In this document: positions 5,368 through 5,603 of the stretch, in pieces
Layout of the letters: each line of letters begins with the position of its first letter
How positions within the stretch are numbered: position 1 is the first letter of the stretch
NCBI GenBank assembly: GCA_003554345.1
Contig: PWGE01000102.1
Location: 1 to 5,603, forward strand
Reading direction: 5' to 3'
Length of the DNA: 5,603 nucleotides
DNA from: T1SED10-198M sp003554345 [NCBI: Candidatus Sumerlaeota bacterium]
GTDB lineage: Bacteria; Sumerlaeota; T1SED10-198M
Program-made: the position numbers and the translations under genes
The notes under the pieces: generated by a model
Database searches by the model: none
Seen by the model: the letters and a program-made list of their open reading frames with translations, nothing else
What the model was told of the DNA's origin: nothing

Positions 5368-5603
5368 TTAAGGTTTTTCTAAAATACCATGTTGTATTTT
5401 ATAAATTCTCTTCATTTTTTTTGCAATCTCAAGGTCATGAGTGGCCATGATAATTGTTTGACGGAACTTTTGATTGATATCCAGCAATAATTCTATGACA
5501 TTATTACGGTTTTTTTCGTCAAGATTGCCGGTAGGTTCATCAGCCAGCAAGAGACAGGGGGAATTAATCAGGGCCCGTGCTATTGCAACACGCTGTTTTT
5601 CAC
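5368..5603 (-). CDS. ABC transporter ATP-binding protein, C-terminal fragment (LolD/MacB type)
   Basis: The last 77 residues of an ABC ATPase run in from the right edge. The visible part starts just after the expected LSGG signature with [11 protein letters not shown]. It continues through Walker B and the catalytic glutamate (CLLLADEP), the D-loop TGNLD and the H-loop histidine in [11 protein letters not shown]. It ends with a short [10 protein letters not shown] tail and TAA. The ADEPTGNLD wording is typical of the LolD/MacB/FtsE group, whose members power lipoprotein release, efflux or division complexes with a separate permease. The permease is not in the window, so the substrate is unknown; LolD is the natural suggestion in a diderm. 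The N-terminal half with Walker A is off the window. It is the first visible gene of the minus-strand operon. Confidence 0.9.
   Translation of the reverse strand, partial: EKQRVAIARALINSPCLLLADEPTGNLDEKNRNNVIELLLDINQKFRQTIIMATHDLEIAKKMKRIYKIQHGILEKP

Noticed and set aside
1-5603. CRISPR array, insertion sequence, attachment site or riboswitch
   Set aside because: No spaced direct repeats, transposase, terminal inverted repeats or tRNA 3'-end duplication were seen, and no non-coding gap is long enough for a riboswitch.

Overview
The window reads as a compact chromosomal segment of a bacterium with moderate G+C. Genes abut or overlap and there is no gene-free stretch over 300 bases. No marker fixes the lineage. 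A LolD/MacB-type ABC ATPase suggests a diderm (Gram-negative-type) cell, while an McsA-McsB pair recalls Firmicutes, chlamydiae and some uncultured phyla. I would not name a genus; an anaerobic or uncultured diderm is only a guess.

The plus-strand half (1-2861) starts inside a YfhO-family multi-pass membrane protein whose N-terminus lies off the left edge. Directly after its stop codon is a perfect extended -10 promoter. It fires almost straight into a tRNA-Pro(CGG) gene, which is followed 24 nt later by folD (methylene-tetrahydrofolate dehydrogenase/cyclohydrolase). No terminator is visible between the tRNA and folD, so folD is probably made from a tRNA-mRNA transcript.

The minus-strand half (2862-5603) reads right to left as one tight operon: ABC transporter ATPase (partial), a 17-nt gap, a class IV branched-chain aminotransferase (ilvE), mcsA and mcsB. 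The full ilvE frame would overlap mcsA by 11 nt, and mcsA overlaps mcsB by 20 nt. The operon promoter lies off the right edge. folD and mcsB converge with no base between their stop codons.

Two things stand out. First, ilvE is cut by one in-frame TAA (4664-4666), with a well-conserved C-terminal 63 codons still open in the same frame behind it. Second, mcsB keeps the length, spacing and scaffold of the McsB protein-arginine kinase, but most residues known to bind ATP or catalyse transfer are replaced. Its SxRxR ATP-binding segment has become a CX3CX3C cysteine cluster. Its partner McsA keeps all four CxxC zinc motifs and its UVR motif. This looks like a kinase-dead McsA-McsB pair, perhaps acting as an adaptor or metal/redox-responsive complex, with no ctsR or clpC beside it in this window.
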